NCBI RefSeq assembly: GCF_015555045.1
Contig: NZ_JADNJQ010000013.1
Coordinates: 1 to 63,640 of the forward strand
Source of the DNA: Collinsella aerofaciens
GTDB taxonomy: Bacteria; Actinomycetota; Coriobacteriia; Coriobacteriales; Coriobacteriaceae
Direction: 5' to 3'
Length of the DNA stretch: 63,640 bases
In this document: positions 46,281 through 57,534 of the stretch, one piece after another
Position numbering within the stretch: position 1 is the stretch's first letter
Layout: each line of letters opens with the position of its first letter
The notes under the pieces: generated by a model
What the model saw: the letters and a program-made list of their open reading frames with translations, nothing else
The model's database searches: none
What the model was told of the DNA's origin: nothing
Made by a program: the position numbers and the translations under genes

Positions 46281-48365
46281 TTAGATGCAGAATCCAGGAA
46301 TCACGCAGGTTCGCTTGTTTGGCTTTTCCGCAGGCGTTGCGTACGTAAAGACGTCGCCGTCGCGTCCCACGCGGTTCATATAGAGTATGCCTTCGCTCTC
46401 CGATGTGTCGGGACTCGCCGTTCGTTCCCACCAACAGGTGTCCTTGCCCTTCCACTGGCGAACCAACGTCTCGTTCGTGGTATACGGACTTACCTTGAGC
46501 TCGCGGAAGAGCTGATACTCCTTGCCCTCGCCGTTATAGATGTCGGCCAGGTAGTGAAAGTCCTCGACAAATGACTCGGGCGGTTGCACTCCGCACAGCT
46601 CGACCATGGCGGGCAGCCAAAGGGTTGCGGGCAACTCGCTCAGACACGATACGCTTCTGGCGGCGCCAACGTTATTCGAGATCTTTTTGACAGATTTAAT
46701 GAGTGCGCGCAGCTCATTGGGCAGCAGCTTAAGGCCGTCGCCGTCGAGCCATTCCCGCAGCTCGCAATCTGCCCAGCCGGCGCTCAACGGTTGGGCCGCG
46801 GCATCGCGCTCGGCAATGCCGGCATCGAACATAAACGTCAGTCCGGCCTTGCCCGTACCGTCTAGAAGCTCGTCGTGACGGATGCCCACAAGCTGCGCGC
46901 CGATGTGCAGCCCGTTGGTGAGCCTCACGCGCTTGGTACACGGATAGGGGATATGCCCGTTGTCATCGAGCAGATGGTAGCGCTTGGCAATCTCGCGTGC
47001 CTCGCTACGGGTCTCGGCGGCCTTAATCTTGAGCGAAATCTCCTGCAGCTGATCCCAGGTGTAGTCGTCAAGTGAACCGCGGATGCCGTCCAGGTAGTCG
47101 GGGATGCCAAAGCCATGGGTTGCCGCCCCGATAACGCCGAGCCCCGCAACGGCCGCGACAACGCCACCGATAATAAAGCGGCGGCGGGTCATGGCGTCGT
47201 GCCGGGCCTGCTCCAGGATTTCTCGCGCGCGCTCGCCGGCGACGTCGACCTTAAGGTGCGTGCCAGAATCGATGTCAATCGCGGCCTCGTCTCCTGCGCC
47301 TTCGCGGCCCTCGGATTCGGCATCGGTGAGGTATGCCGAGAGCACCTCGAGCATCTGCTGCTCGGTGGGACGATCGCACTGCTCGACTGAGATGCCTTTC
47401 ATGATGATCTGGACGAGTGCCTCGTCGTCATTGCATCGCGGCTCGAGCGGTGCCGGCTTGGTCTTGGTCTTTATGAGGTAGAACGAGCCGGTTGCCGCGG
47501 CACCCGTCGACTCAACATCGAACGGTTTGCGACCGCTGTAGAGCTGGTACAGAATGCTCGAAAGCGCGTAGACGTCGATTGCGGGCGAGCGGCGAAGGGC
47601 CGCGATGCCTTCGATATCCTGCGTGAGCATCTCGGGCGCGGCGTATGCGGGCGTGGCAAAGCGCCAGATGTCGGCGCGCCGGGTGATCGTGTCATCGCCG
47701 AGGGCCATGGTCGCGGAGCCCATGTCGATGAGGCAGGGGTCAAAGGAGCAATCGACGATCTGCTGCTCGAGCGTTCGACTGGTGGTACGGAACATAATGT
47801 TGGCGGGCGACAGGTCGCGATGGACGACCGGATTTACGAGTCCCTGGGTCATCAGGAGTGCGCGAAGCACGGCGTTTCCAACGGCGGCCACCATCTGGGT
47901 GGTTAGCCCGCCCGAGACATCGTGCGGAAGCAAGGGCAGCGCCTGCTTGAGCGAGGTGCCCTCGACCCACTCCATGAGGATGAGAGGGTCATCCTCGCAC
48001 GATCCGTAGCCATAGACGCGCGGAAATCCGCGCAGGTGCGAGACGGTACATAGATGACGGTACTCCTCGAACAGCGCGGCGGTGCTGGCCAGGTGCGCTG
48101 CCGATTGCTCGGCGGAGCGGTCGGGGGCTTGGCCGGAAAGGATAGCGTTGTCCTTGAGTAGCTTGACGGCAAAGACCTCGCCGCTCGTGTTGGTCCCGCG
48201 CAGCACGTGCCCGATGTTGCCGTTGTTGCGGTGGGCCGTCTGGAGAATAAGCGTCATAAACCGACGCTTGGCCTCGTCCTCGGCGCTGGGGTCGACCGCC
48301 ACGGCGGTGTCGAACGTGTCAAGACGGATGAGTTTGTCGCCATAGGCGCTATCGGTAGTATCCAT
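46281..48365 (-). CDS. Ser/Thr protein kinase with membrane helix and DUF6273-like domain
   Basis: A 694-residue receptor-like kinase. Kinase landmarks within residues 1-340: FAVKLLKDN (ATP-binding Lys), the catalytic loop VVHRDLSPANIM, DMG in place of DFG (CLIDMGSATM), and YAAPEM. The membrane helix is RRFIIGGVVAAVAGLGVIGAA (about 405-428). The outer C-terminal domain contains ADCELREWLDGDGLKLLPNELRALI and LWLPAMVELCG, typical of DUF6273 domains found in cell-surface proteins. ATG 48365 follows AAAGGA. The FHA gene lies directly upstream on the same strand, so kinase and phospho-threonine reader are likely one module. DMG occurs in some active kinases; activity untested. Confidence 0.87.
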   Translation of the reverse strand: MDTTDSAYGDKLIRLDTFDTAVAVDPSAEDEAKRRFMTLILQTAHRNNGNIGHVLRGTNTSGEVFAVKLLKDNAILSGQAPDRSAEQSAAHLASTAALFEEYRHLCTVSHLRGFPRVYGYGSCEDDPLILMEWVEGTSLKQALPLLPHDVSGGLTTQMVAAVGNAVLRALLMTQGLVNPVVHRDLSPANIMFRTTSRTLEQQIVDCSFDPCLIDMGSATMALGDDTITRRADIWRFATPAYAAPEMLTQDIEGIAALRRSPAIDVYALSSILYQLYSGRKPFDVESTGAAATGSFYLIKTKTKPAPLEPRCNDDEALVQIIMKGISVEQCDRPTEQQMLEVLSAYLTDAESEGREGAGDEAAIDIDSGTHLKVDVAGERAREILEQARHDAMTRRRFIIGGVVAAVAGLGVIGAATHGFGIPDYLDGIRGSLDDYTWDQLQEISLKIKAAETRSEAREIAKRYHLLDDNGHIPYPCTKRVRLTNGLHIGAQLVGIRHDELLDGTGKAGLTFMFDAGIAERDAAAQPLSAGWADCELREWLDGDGLKLLPNELRALIKSVKKISNNVGAARSVSCLSELPATLWLPAMVELCGVQPPESFVEDFHYLADIYNGEGKEYQLFRELKVSPYTTNETLVRQWKGKDTCWWERTASPDTSESEGILYMNRVGRDGDVFTYATPAEKPNKRTCVIPGFCI

Positions 48366-48502
48366 GGCGTTCCTTTGTCTGGCATGGGTTGCCGCACGTA
48401 TACGTGAGCAGTGCGGATATCGGTAAAGAACCATGATAGCCGCACTGCCCACGTATGCCGCTGAGTATTGTCGTTTACGACGCAGAAGGTAGAAGACGAA
48501 AG

Positions 48503-48535
48503 ACGGACGGCGACCGTCTTCCGATCGCCGTCCGT
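48503..48535 (-). terminator. Hairpin after the FHA gene
   Basis: ACGGACGGCGA and TCGCCGTCCGT form a perfect 11-bp stem directly after the FHA stop on the minus strand; the tail CTTTCGTCTT is only moderately T-rich. It could limit read-through into the kinase gene. Confidence 0.65.
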
Positions 48536-48536
48536 G

Positions 48537-49499
48537 CTAGTCCACAATGACAAGGAATGTCGTGTAGAGACCCAGATGGAGCCTGTCGCTGTTTTCGATT
48601 TCCACCGGGGGATAGACTTTGCCGGGCTCTCGTTGGTCGCGGGGCGGCTCGATTACGATATCGCCGTCGCCTGCGCCCGATTCGAGCACCGTGCCGTTGG
48701 TCGATCCAAGGCCCTGGGCGTACCAGTGCTCACCCTCAAGCCAAATGCGAAGATGTTCGCGCGATGCGTCGGCGCCCACATCGGTGATGCTGGGCGAGGT
48801 TTTGGGCAAAGAACCAATCACGGTGCCGCGCGGATCGCGTGTGAGGGGATGGATCTGCATGTCGACGCAGTTGTCGGCATGTGTCCTGAGCAGACCGAGG
48901 TTGGGGGCGACGGCGCGCGGCTGCTCCAGGCTGCCCATAAAGTCACGTCCGACGGTAGTTTCGGTGGTGCCAAAGTGCCCGCCCGTCTTGCTGTCGCAAA
49001 AGCGCTCGACGGTGGCCACGCCTTGAACGGGATCGGCGAGCGCCCCCGTTGCCACAAAGAGCATCAAGAAGAGCGTGCTTTTTTCGCGCACGGCATTGCC
49101 GTCAAAGTTGTCGATGCGATTGAGGGCATTTGCATATAGGCGGCTGTCCAGCTTGTAGCTGGCGAGAGCCGACATCATTTCGTTGGCGGCCGGACCGCGA
49201 TAGTGCTCGGCGATTGCCCGATAGGCGGACTCGCCGCCGCCGAGCTTGCTGCAGATTGCCGAGGAAAGGTTGAGCGTGGTGACGGTAAAGTCGCTGTAGA
49301 TGGCGGGCGCGCACTGGTCAGGCTTGCGATGGACGATGTAACGGGTGAGATACGAGCGGTTGGAAGAGCATTTCTCGAGCAGGGTACTGCCGAGATAAGA
49401 GTTTCCGTTGATAAGCATTCGGGCGATCTCGAGATGTTTAAGACCGCCGAACGAGCGAATATCGTTATAGAGGACCGAGCAAGGCGTCTCTGCTGCCAC
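48537..49499 (-). CDS. FHA-domain protein
   Basis: A 320-residue protein with a C-terminal forkhead-associated domain (about 220-320): the TVIGSLPKTSPSITDVGADASREHLRI strand set with the Arg/Ser/His of the phospho-Thr pocket, and GLGSTNGTVL. The N-terminal 200 residues are helical and unrecognised (EKSTLFLMLFVATGALAD may be hydrophobic core or a membrane helix). I chose GTG 49499 because AAAGGAGG is 5 nt upstream; the frame stays open to 49529. It precedes the kinase gene and is a plausible substrate or adaptor of that kinase. Confidence 0.82.
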   Translation of the reverse strand: MAAETPCSVLYNDIRSFGGLKHLEIARMLINGNSYLGSTLLEKCSSNRSYLTRYIVHRKPDQCAPAIYSDFTVTTLNLSSAICSKLGGGESAYRAIAEHYRGPAANEMMSALASYKLDSRLYANALNRIDNFDGNAVREKSTLFLMLFVATGALADPVQGVATVERFCDSKTGGHFGTTETTVGRDFMGSLEQPRAVAPNLGLLRTHADNCVDMQIHPLTRDPRGTVIGSLPKTSPSITDVGADASREHLRIWLEGEHWYAQGLGSTNGTVLESGAGDGDIVIEPPRDQREPGKVYPPVEIENSDRLHLGLYTTFLVIVD

Positions 49500-49678
49500 G
49501 GATACCTCCTTTGGTTGCTTCCTAGCCAATATGGCGATAGGAATTAATGGCCCCCGGTGGGCGACGTATTAAATGGCTGCGCAATATATAGCGTAACCAA
49601 AGCAACATTATAGGCCGCATGTTCGAAATTGCAGGAAGACCGAGAGATTTTAGTTGGACTGAACGGAAATCCCCCTCT

Positions 49679-49735
49679 GTCTTGTTCTATAACATTTGGA
49701 CCCGGTTTTGCCCTGCATCTGTTACAGATTGACAC
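49679..49735. repeat. Solitary degenerate copy of the 80-bp hairpin family
   Basis: GTCTTGTTCTATAAC and GTTACAGATTGACAC flank a 27-nt loop (ATTTGGACCC...GCATCT). It is clearly related to arrays A-F but alone and more decayed, lying in the 507-bp gap between the divergent FHA and helicase genes. Confidence 0.8.
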
Positions 49736-49801
49736 AATCGGCCAGGCCCACCTCGTCCGCCTCGTCATCTGTGGTTTACGTGGGGGCATACGGAGTACGG
49801 G

Positions 49802-50006
49802 TATACTAACCGGCGGCGAATCTGCTCCATCGCTTAGAGCTGCTGCGTCTGGACGGCGCGTGATAGGGCTGCCAAAGCGATCGCCAGCGTGCTGAGCAAC
49901 GTCCTCTCTGTGCGCACCTGTTTTTGTATGTATTAGCGCACTACCAAGCACGCCCGCGCGGCCGCATACCGCGCTCATGACGCGTGCAGATAAGGAACAA
50001 CAACAT
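49802..50006 (+). promoter_or_regulatory. Possible promoter and long leader of the DEAD-box gene
   Basis: TATACT (49802-49807) is a good -10 box without a clear -35. It would give a leader of about 190 nt that includes GTGCGC...GCGCAC (49909-49940) around a T run. Long leaders are common for DEAD-box helicase genes and often serve autoregulation. Confidence 0.4.
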
Positions 50007-52175
<2,169 letters not shown>

Positions 52176-52209
52176 GATGCGCATCGCGCGCTAGCGTGAG
52201 ACAAGCTAA

Positions 52210-52243
52210 GGGCCCGAGCAAACAACGCTCGGGCTCTTTTGTT
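52210..52243 (+). terminator. Terminator of the helicase gene
   Basis: GGCCCGAGC and GCTCGGGCTC pair around AAACAAC, followed by TTTT. Confidence 0.88.
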
Positions 52244-52348
52244 TGCCGTGTCCATCGCTAATTCAAACGTGATGTTCTCGGGAATGCATCTGGGGGATGC
52301 CGAGGACCTATTTTCTGCCATGCAGCAATGGGTCCCATGGGGTGCGCC

Positions 52349-52581
52349 GTGCATTTTTTGGAGTATTCTGCAGTTCGAGTTGTCTGCATATGATTCGACG
52401 TCGCCAACGGTGGCCTTCGGATATCCCTAGCGAGCGTTCCGAGTCAGATTTCGCCGTTTTCCGGAGCAGGGGCGCGTCATTCTCGCCATGTCGGGACTTA
52501 GAATGATACGGCGCCCTACAGTTTTGCCCACCCGCGGCGGTGCTGACGCGGTCACGTTGCAGAATACTCCGTTTTTTGCAC
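52349..52581. repeat. 233-bp element with 24-bp inverted ends
   Basis: Both ends read inward GTGCA-(six A or T)-GGAGTATTCTGCA, identical at 17 of 24 positions including a 13-bp perfect block. Inside, GGGGCGC...ATTCT and AGAATGA...GGCGCCC (about 52468-52516) form a second stem. No gene of note lies in it. It may be a miniature transposable element or a structured RNA. It accounts for most of the 617-bp gap between the helicase and the EFR1 gene. Confidence 0.5.
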
Positions 52582-52792
52582 GTGCCGGGATGGGGTACCT
52601 CAGGAGAACGCGGCGGTATCCAGTAAGTATATGCAATCTGTACCGTAATTTATACAAAACGAAGGGGCAGACAGCGTAGGGTGGGTGCATTGGGGTGCTT
52701 GGTGCACCAAAACGGGGATCCCATGCGCCGTATACTCTGGCTGGATGTGAAAGCGGCTTGACGCGTTGCCAGGCGTAGGGGAGGGTGCCTCG

Positions 52793-53554
52793 ATGAGCGT
52801 ATTCGAAATTGTGTTTAGTCCGACGGGTGGAACGCGGAAGGTGTCTGGCCTTGTGGCCGGGGCACTGGGCAAGAATACCGTTACCGTCGATCTGGCCGAT
52901 AGCGGGCTAGATTTCAGCGCTGTCTCGATGACTGAGGACGACGTGGCCGTAATCTCTGTGCCGGCGTATGCCGGTAGAATCCCGGCTGTGGTGGCTGACC
53001 GGTTGGGCATGGTGCGCGGCAACGGGGCTCGGGCTGTTTTGGTTTGTGTATACGGAAACCGCGCGTTTGAGGACACGCTCGTAGAGCTGGAGGACGTTGC
53101 GAAGCATGCGGGATTCCGGGTGATCGCGGCAGTTGCAGCCATTGCAGAACATTCCATTGCGCGACAGTTTGCTGCCGGTCGTCCGGATGCGCAGGATGCG
53201 GCGCAGCTTGCTGAGTTTGCTCAGCAAATTCAGCAAAAGCTGTTGGCTGAGGATGCGTCCGAGCCCTCTATCCCCGGCAATCGTCCTTATAAACAAGCTG
53301 GAGGTCACCGCATGGCACCCGAGGCAACAGAGGATTGCGTTTCCTGCGGTGCATGCGCCGCGGCGTGCCCCGTTTGTGCTATCGAAAAGGGTGACCCCAA
53401 ACGAGCAGCTGGCGAGGCGTGCATCTCCTGCATGCGCTGCATTGCCGTATGTCCGCGAGGTGCTCGTAAGGTTGATCCCAACAAGCTATCCGCTGTTTCC
53501 CAGATGCTGAGCAAGGTTTGCGTCGTGCGGAAGGAATGCGAGCTCTTTATCTAG
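52793..53554 (+). CDS. EFR1-type ferredoxin (flavodoxin fold plus two 4Fe-4S sites)
   Basis: A 253-residue redox protein. The N-terminal 160 residues are a flavodoxin-like domain: EIVFSPTGGTRKVSGLVA (FMN phosphate loop), ISVPAYAGRIP and VCVYGNRAFEDTL. The C-terminal 75 residues have two cluster motifs, CVSCGACAAACPVCA and CISCMRCIAVCPRGA. This is the EFR1 architecture of anaerobes. ATG 52793 follows GGGGAGG. It may serve as an electron carrier for the nearby hydrogenase operon, but a 340-bp gap with repeats separates them and no direct link is shown. Confidence 0.88.
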   Translation: MSVFEIVFSPTGGTRKVSGLVAGALGKNTVTVDLADSGLDFSAVSMTEDDVAVISVPAYAGRIPAVVADRLGMVRGNGARAVLVCVYGNRAFEDTLVELEDVAKHAGFRVIAAVAAIAEHSIARQFAAGRPDAQDAAQLAEFAQQIQQKLLAEDASEPSIPGNRPYKQAGGHRMAPEATEDCVSCGACAAACPVCAIEKGDPKRAAGEACISCMRCIAVCPRGARKVDPNKLSAVSQMLSKVCVVRKECELFI

Positions 53555-53565
53555 CGCAAGTGAGA

Positions 53566-53599
53566 TTGGTGCAAACAAACCTGGCCCTTTTGCACCAAA
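53566..53599. repeat. TTGGTGCAAA hairpin repeat
   Basis: TTGGTGCAAA and TTTTGCACCAA flank CAAACCTGGCCC. It is a short form of the 6788-6850 palindrome. Confidence 0.65.
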
Positions 53600-53602
53600 A
53601 AC

Positions 53603-53664
53603 GATCCGTTTTCCTCCGTTCCCAAGGGATCATGTGATCCGAAGGGGACGGAGGAAAACGGATC
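53603..53664. repeat. GATCCGTTTTCCTCCG palindrome
   Basis: A 62-nt near-perfect hairpin: arms GATCCGTTTTCCTCCGTTCCC and GGGGACGGAGGAAAACGGATC with an inner GGGATCA-TGTGATCC. Single-arm copies occur at about 24408, 59991 and 60388. The rest of the gap to 53894 is AT-richer with two small hairpins, GACCTAA/TTAGGTC (53810-53830) and GCCCGG/CCGGGC (53855-53874), in the likely leader of the hydrogenase operon. Confidence 0.75.
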
Positions 53665-53894
53665 AAAAAGGAAAAATAGTAAGGCGCTCTTTTTCACATT
53701 GAATATTGCAATTTGGTAACGCGTTTTATCAAATATGGCATTTATCTGCGGTAATGTTCTATTTCACCGCTGAGGGTGACATTTTATACCGCCTGCCGAA
53801 CTGCGTGGAGACCTAACAACTTTTTAGGTCAGTGTTGTGCGTGTAGCAACTTCGCCCGGCCTCGCCTCCGGGCTGCCGCATGAGAGGGGATCTT

Positions 53895-55727
53895 ATGGCA
53901 CGACTGCACGTAATGGAACGCAGCCACGCTCAGGCCGTCATGGACGACCTACATGATGCGCTTGGGCGCCGTCTGGCGGTGAGTTCGCTCGCCCCGTGCC
54001 CCGTTGAGTTTACGGCGGCGCTCGTCAACCTGTGCTCCACCCAGAGCTGCGGCAAGTGCACGCCCTGCCGTGTGGGCCTGAGCGCGCTGAGCGATCTGCT
54101 CGCCGATGTGCTCGAGGGCCGCGCCGACGAGTCCACGCTCAATTTGATTGAGCGCACGACCCGCACCATCTATCTTTCGAGCGATTGCGCCATCGGTTAC
54201 GAGGCCGGCGCCATGGCACTCACCGCCATCCGCGGTTTCCGCGATGATTTTGAGCACCACATTCGCGAGCACTCCTGTGGCTTTGACCGCGAGGCCCGCG
54301 TCCCGTGCGTCTCGGGCTGCCCGGCGCACGTCGACATTCCTGGTTACATTTCGCTGGTCGAGGCCGGCCGCTATGCCGATGCCGTCAAGGTCATCCGCAA
54401 GAACAACCCGCTGCCGCTCGTTTGCGGCCTGGTGTGCGAGCATCCCTGTGAGATGCACTGCCGTCGCGGCATGGTCGACGATCCCATGAACATCCTTGCC
54501 CTCAAGCGTTTTGCCGTTGAGCACAGCGACCTCAACGATTACAAGCCCAGCGTGGTCGACAACACCGGCAAGCGCATCGCCGTGATTGGCGGCGGTCCGG
54601 CCGGCCTTTCCTGCGCCTACTACCTGGCCGTGATGGGCCATAAGGTGACGATCTTTGAGCAGCGTCATCACTTGGGCGGCATGTTGCGCTACGGCATCCC
54701 CAGCTACCGCCTGCCGCGCGAGCGCCTGCAGGCCGAGATCGACTGGATCTTGAGCGCCGGCATCGACGTGGAACTCGACCACTCCGTCAACGGCGAGGAG
54801 CTTGCCCGCCTGCGCGACGAGTTCGATGCCGTCTACCTGGCCATTGGCGCCCACAGCGATAAGAAGCTCGGCCTTCCGGGCGAAGAGGCGCCCGGCGTGG
54901 AGTCGGCCGTCAAGATGCTGCGTGCCATCGGCGACGACGAACTGCCCGACCTGAGCGGCCAGCGCGTGTGCGTCATCGGCGGCGGCAATGTGGCCATGGA
55001 CGTGGCACGCTCTGCCGTGCGCTGCGGTGCCGAAAAGGTGAGCATCGTCTACCGCCGTCGCATCTGCGACATGACGGCCCAGGATGCCGAGATTGCCGGC
55101 GCCCAGGCCGAGGGCTGCGAGGTTCTGGAGCTCACGGCCCCGCTCGGTATCGAGACGGGCGAGGACGGTCGCGTGAGCGGCCTGCGCGTGCAACCGCAGA
55201 TTATCGGCGAGCCCCGTCGTGGGCGTCCGGCCCCGCGTGCCGCCGCCACGTCCGAGCGCGTCATTCCCTGCGAGCGCGTGTTTGTGGCCATTGGCCAGGA
55301 CATCGATTCCAAGCCGTTTGAGGAGATGGGCGTTGCCTGCAAGTGGGGCTGCGTCGTCACCGATTCGGATGGCGCCGTGCCTAACTTCGACGGCCTCTTT
55401 AGCGGCGGTGACTGCCAGACCGGTCCCGCCACCGTCATCCGGGCCATCAACGCCGGCCGCGTTGCTTCGGCAAATATCGACCGCTACCTGGGCTTTGACC
55501 ACAAGATCAAGCTCGACGTTGAGCTGCCGACTGTGCAGTTTAAGGGCAAGCACGAGTGCGGCCGCTGCGAGCTGGGCGAGCGCGAGGCCGGCGAGCGCAT
55601 CCACGATTGGAATCTGGTCGAGCAGGGCCTTACCGAGGAGGAGGCACGCCAGGAGGCAAGCCGCTGCCTGCGTTGCGACCACTTTGGCTTTGGCGCGTTC
55701 CGCGGAGGGAGGAACCTGGAATGGTAG
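53895..55727 (+). CDS. NuoF/GltD-like NAD(P)H:ferredoxin-type oxidoreductase subunit
   Basis: A 610-residue iron-sulfur flavoprotein. Residues about 40-115 resemble the 4Fe-4S end of NuoF (STQSCGKCTPCRVG). Next comes a GltD-like Fe-S region (CVSGCPAHVDIPGYI, VCGLVCEHPCEMHCRRG), the FAD motif IAVIGGGPAGLSCAYYL, LGGMLRYGIP, and the NAD(P) motif VCVIGGGNVAMDVARSA; the C-terminus has two more Cys pairs, CGRCELGE and CLRCDHFG. Such proteins pass electrons between NAD(P)H and a hydrogenase or formate dehydrogenase. ATG 53895 follows GAGAGGGG. The stop overlaps the hydrogenase start by 7 nt, so it is very probably the diaphorase partner of that enzyme. Cofactor preference (NADH or NADPH) is not evident. 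Confidence 0.88.
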   Translation: MARLHVMERSHAQAVMDDLHDALGRRLAVSSLAPCPVEFTAALVNLCSTQSCGKCTPCRVGLSALSDLLADVLEGRADESTLNLIERTTRTIYLSSDCAIGYEAGAMALTAIRGFRDDFEHHIREHSCGFDREARVPCVSGCPAHVDIPGYISLVEAGRYADAVKVIRKNNPLPLVCGLVCEHPCEMHCRRGMVDDPMNILALKRFAVEHSDLNDYKPSVVDNTGKRIAVIGGGPAGLSCAYYLAVMGHKVTIFEQRHHLGGMLRYGIPSYRLPRERLQAEIDWILSAGIDVELDHSVNGEELARLRDEFDAVYLAIGAHSDKKLGLPGEEAPGVESAVKMLRAIGDDELPDLSGQRVCVIGGGNVAMDVARSAVRCGAEKVSIVYRRRICDMTAQDAEIAGAQAEGCEVLELTAPLGIETGEDGRVSGLRVQPQIIGEPRRGRPAPRAAATSERVIPCERVFVAIGQDIDSKPFEEMGVACKWGCVVTDSDGAVPNFDGLFSGGDCQTGPATVIRAINAGRVASANIDRYLGFDHKIKLDVELPTVQFKGKHECGRCELGEREAGERIHDWNLVEQGLTEEEARQEASRCLRCDHFGFGAFRGGRNLEW

Positions 55728-57532
55728 GGCTCAACAAAACCACTGTCAGCGACAACACCGAAAGCGGAGCACTCAACATGGTCAAGCTCACTATCGATAA
55801 TTGCGAGGTCGTGGTTCCCGAGCACACCACGATCCTGGACGCGGCCAAGTCCGTCGGCATCCAGATTCCCACCCTGTGCTACCTGCGCGATCTAAACGAG
55901 ATCGGCGGTTGCCGCGTGTGCGTGGTCGAGGTTGAGGGCTGCGACCAGCTGGTTGCCGCCTGCAACAACTATGTGCTCGACGGCATGGTGGTCCGCACCA
56001 ACAGCCCCAAAGCCCGCGAGGCGCGACGCACCAACGTGCAGCTGCTGCTGTCCCAGCACGACTCGCGCTGTACGAGCTGCGTGCGCAGTGGTAACTGCAA
56101 CCTGCAGACTATCGCCAACGATCTGGGCATCTTCTATCTGCCGTACGAGCAGCACCTGGCGCGCGAGGGCTGGGACTTCGATTTCCCCATCATCCGCGAT
56201 AACGACAAGTGCATCAAATGCATGCGCTGCATCAAGGTGTGCGAGAGCGTGCAGGGCTTAGGGATTTGGGATCTGACCAACCGCGCCACGCATACCGCCG
56301 TGGGCACCCGCGGGCGTGCGTCGATCGGCAAGACCGATTGCGTCGCGTGCGGTCAGTGCATCACGCATTGCCCGACGGGTGCCCTGCGCGAGCGTGACGA
56401 TACCGAGACCGTGTTCGATGCTCTCGCCGATCCCGACAAGATCGTGCTGGTGCAGATCGCGCCTGCCGTGCGTAGCGCCTGGGGCGAGGAGCTCGGCATT
56501 CCGCGCGAGGAGGCTACCGTCGAGCGCTTGGCCTGCGCACTGCGCCGCGTTGGCTTTGAGTACGTGTTCGACACCGATTTCTCGGCCGACCTCACCATTA
56601 TGGAAGAGGGCTCCGAACTGCTCGAGCGCCTGGGTAAGGCCGCCAAGGGCGAGGGCGACAGCCGCAGCTGGCCCATGTTCACGAGCTGCTGCCCGGGCTG
56701 GGTACGCTTTGTGAAGGCGCGCTATCCGGAGTTTGTCGACAGCCTGTCCACGTCAAAGTCGCCGCAGCAGATGTTCGGCGCCATCGCCAAGACCTACTAC
56801 GCCAAGGTGCTGGGCGTGGAGCCCGAGCGCCTGTTTGTGGTGTCCGTGATGCCGTGCACGGCCAAGAAGGCTGAGTGCGCGCTGCCGAGCATGGTGGGCG
56901 AGGACGGCACGCCCGATGTGGACGTTGCGCTGACGGTGCGCGAGATGGTGCGCATGATCCGCGCGAGCCACGTGAGCGTCGACACGCTGGTTGAGGAGCC
57001 GCTCGACACGCCGCTGGGCTTTGGCACGGGCGCGGGTGTGATCTTTGGCGCCACGGGCGGCGTGATGGAGGCCGCCGTGCGCTCGGCCTATTACCTGGTG
57101 ACGGGCAAGAACCCCGACGCCGACTTCTTTACCGATGTGCGCGGCCTGGACGGCTGGAAGGAAGCCGTGGCCGATATCGATGGCACCAAGGTGCGCGTCG
57201 CCGTGGCACACGGGCTGGGCAATGCTGCCCGTCTGCTCGACGCGATTCGCGACGGCCGCGTGAGCTATGACTTCGTCGAGGTTATGGCATGCCCGGGCGG
57301 CTGCGTCGGTGGCGGCGGTCAGCCCATCCACGACGGCTGCGAGCTGGCAGCCGAGCGTGGTCAGGTGCTCTGGGGCCTGGATGCCGCTGCGGACATTCGC
57401 TTCTCGCACGAGAATCCCGATGTCCAGGCGTGCTACCGCGAGTTCTTGGGTGAGCCGCTCTCGCCGCTGGCCGAGGAGCTGCTGCATACCGACCATCACG
57501 CATGGGCGATGCCTAACGAGGGGGCGTGCTAG
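55721..57532 (+). CDS. [FeFe]-hydrogenase catalytic subunit
   Basis: A 603-residue hydrogenase that interconverts H2 with protons and electrons in the cytoplasm. N-terminal 2Fe-2S domain (PTLCYLRDLNEIGGCRVC), a His-Cys3 cluster site (HDSRCTSCVRSGNC), two 4Fe-4S sites (CIKCMRCIKVCE, CVACGQCITHCPTG), then the H-cluster motifs TSCCPGW, MPCTAKKAE and EVMACPGGCVGGGG. All key cysteines are present. ATG 55721 has GGGAGGAACC upstream and overlaps the previous gene; ATG 55778 (MVKLTIDN) is an alternative start. With the upstream flavoprotein it probably forms an NAD(P)H-linked, perhaps electron-bifurcating, complex. The maturases HydE, HydF and HydG are not in the window. Confidence 0.95.
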   Translation: MVGLNKTTVSDNTESGALNMVKLTIDNCEVVVPEHTTILDAAKSVGIQIPTLCYLRDLNEIGGCRVCVVEVEGCDQLVAACNNYVLDGMVVRTNSPKAREARRTNVQLLLSQHDSRCTSCVRSGNCNLQTIANDLGIFYLPYEQHLAREGWDFDFPIIRDNDKCIKCMRCIKVCESVQGLGIWDLTNRATHTAVGTRGRASIGKTDCVACGQCITHCPTGALRERDDTETVFDALADPDKIVLVQIAPAVRSAWGEELGIPREEATVERLACALRRVGFEYVFDTDFSADLTIMEEGSELLERLGKAAKGEGDSRSWPMFTSCCPGWVRFVKARYPEFVDSLSTSKSPQQMFGAIAKTYYAKVLGVEPERLFVVSVMPCTAKKAECALPSMVGEDGTPDVDVALTVREMVRMIRASHVSVDTLVEEPLDTPLGFGTGAGVIFGATGGVMEAAVRSAYYLVTGKNPDADFFTDVRGLDGWKEAVADIDGTKVRVAVAHGLGNAARLLDAIRDGRVSYDFVEVMACPGGCVGGGGQPIHDGCELAAERGQVLWGLDAAADIRFSHENPDVQACYREFLGEPLSPLAEELLHTDHHAWAMPNEGAC

Positions 57533-57534
57533 CG

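Noticed and set aside
52239-52679. Small plus-strand frames of about 63-69 codons downstream of the helicase
   Set aside because: They lack ribosome sites, have no recognisable motifs and lie mostly in the inverted-repeat element; codon use is unlike neighbouring genes.
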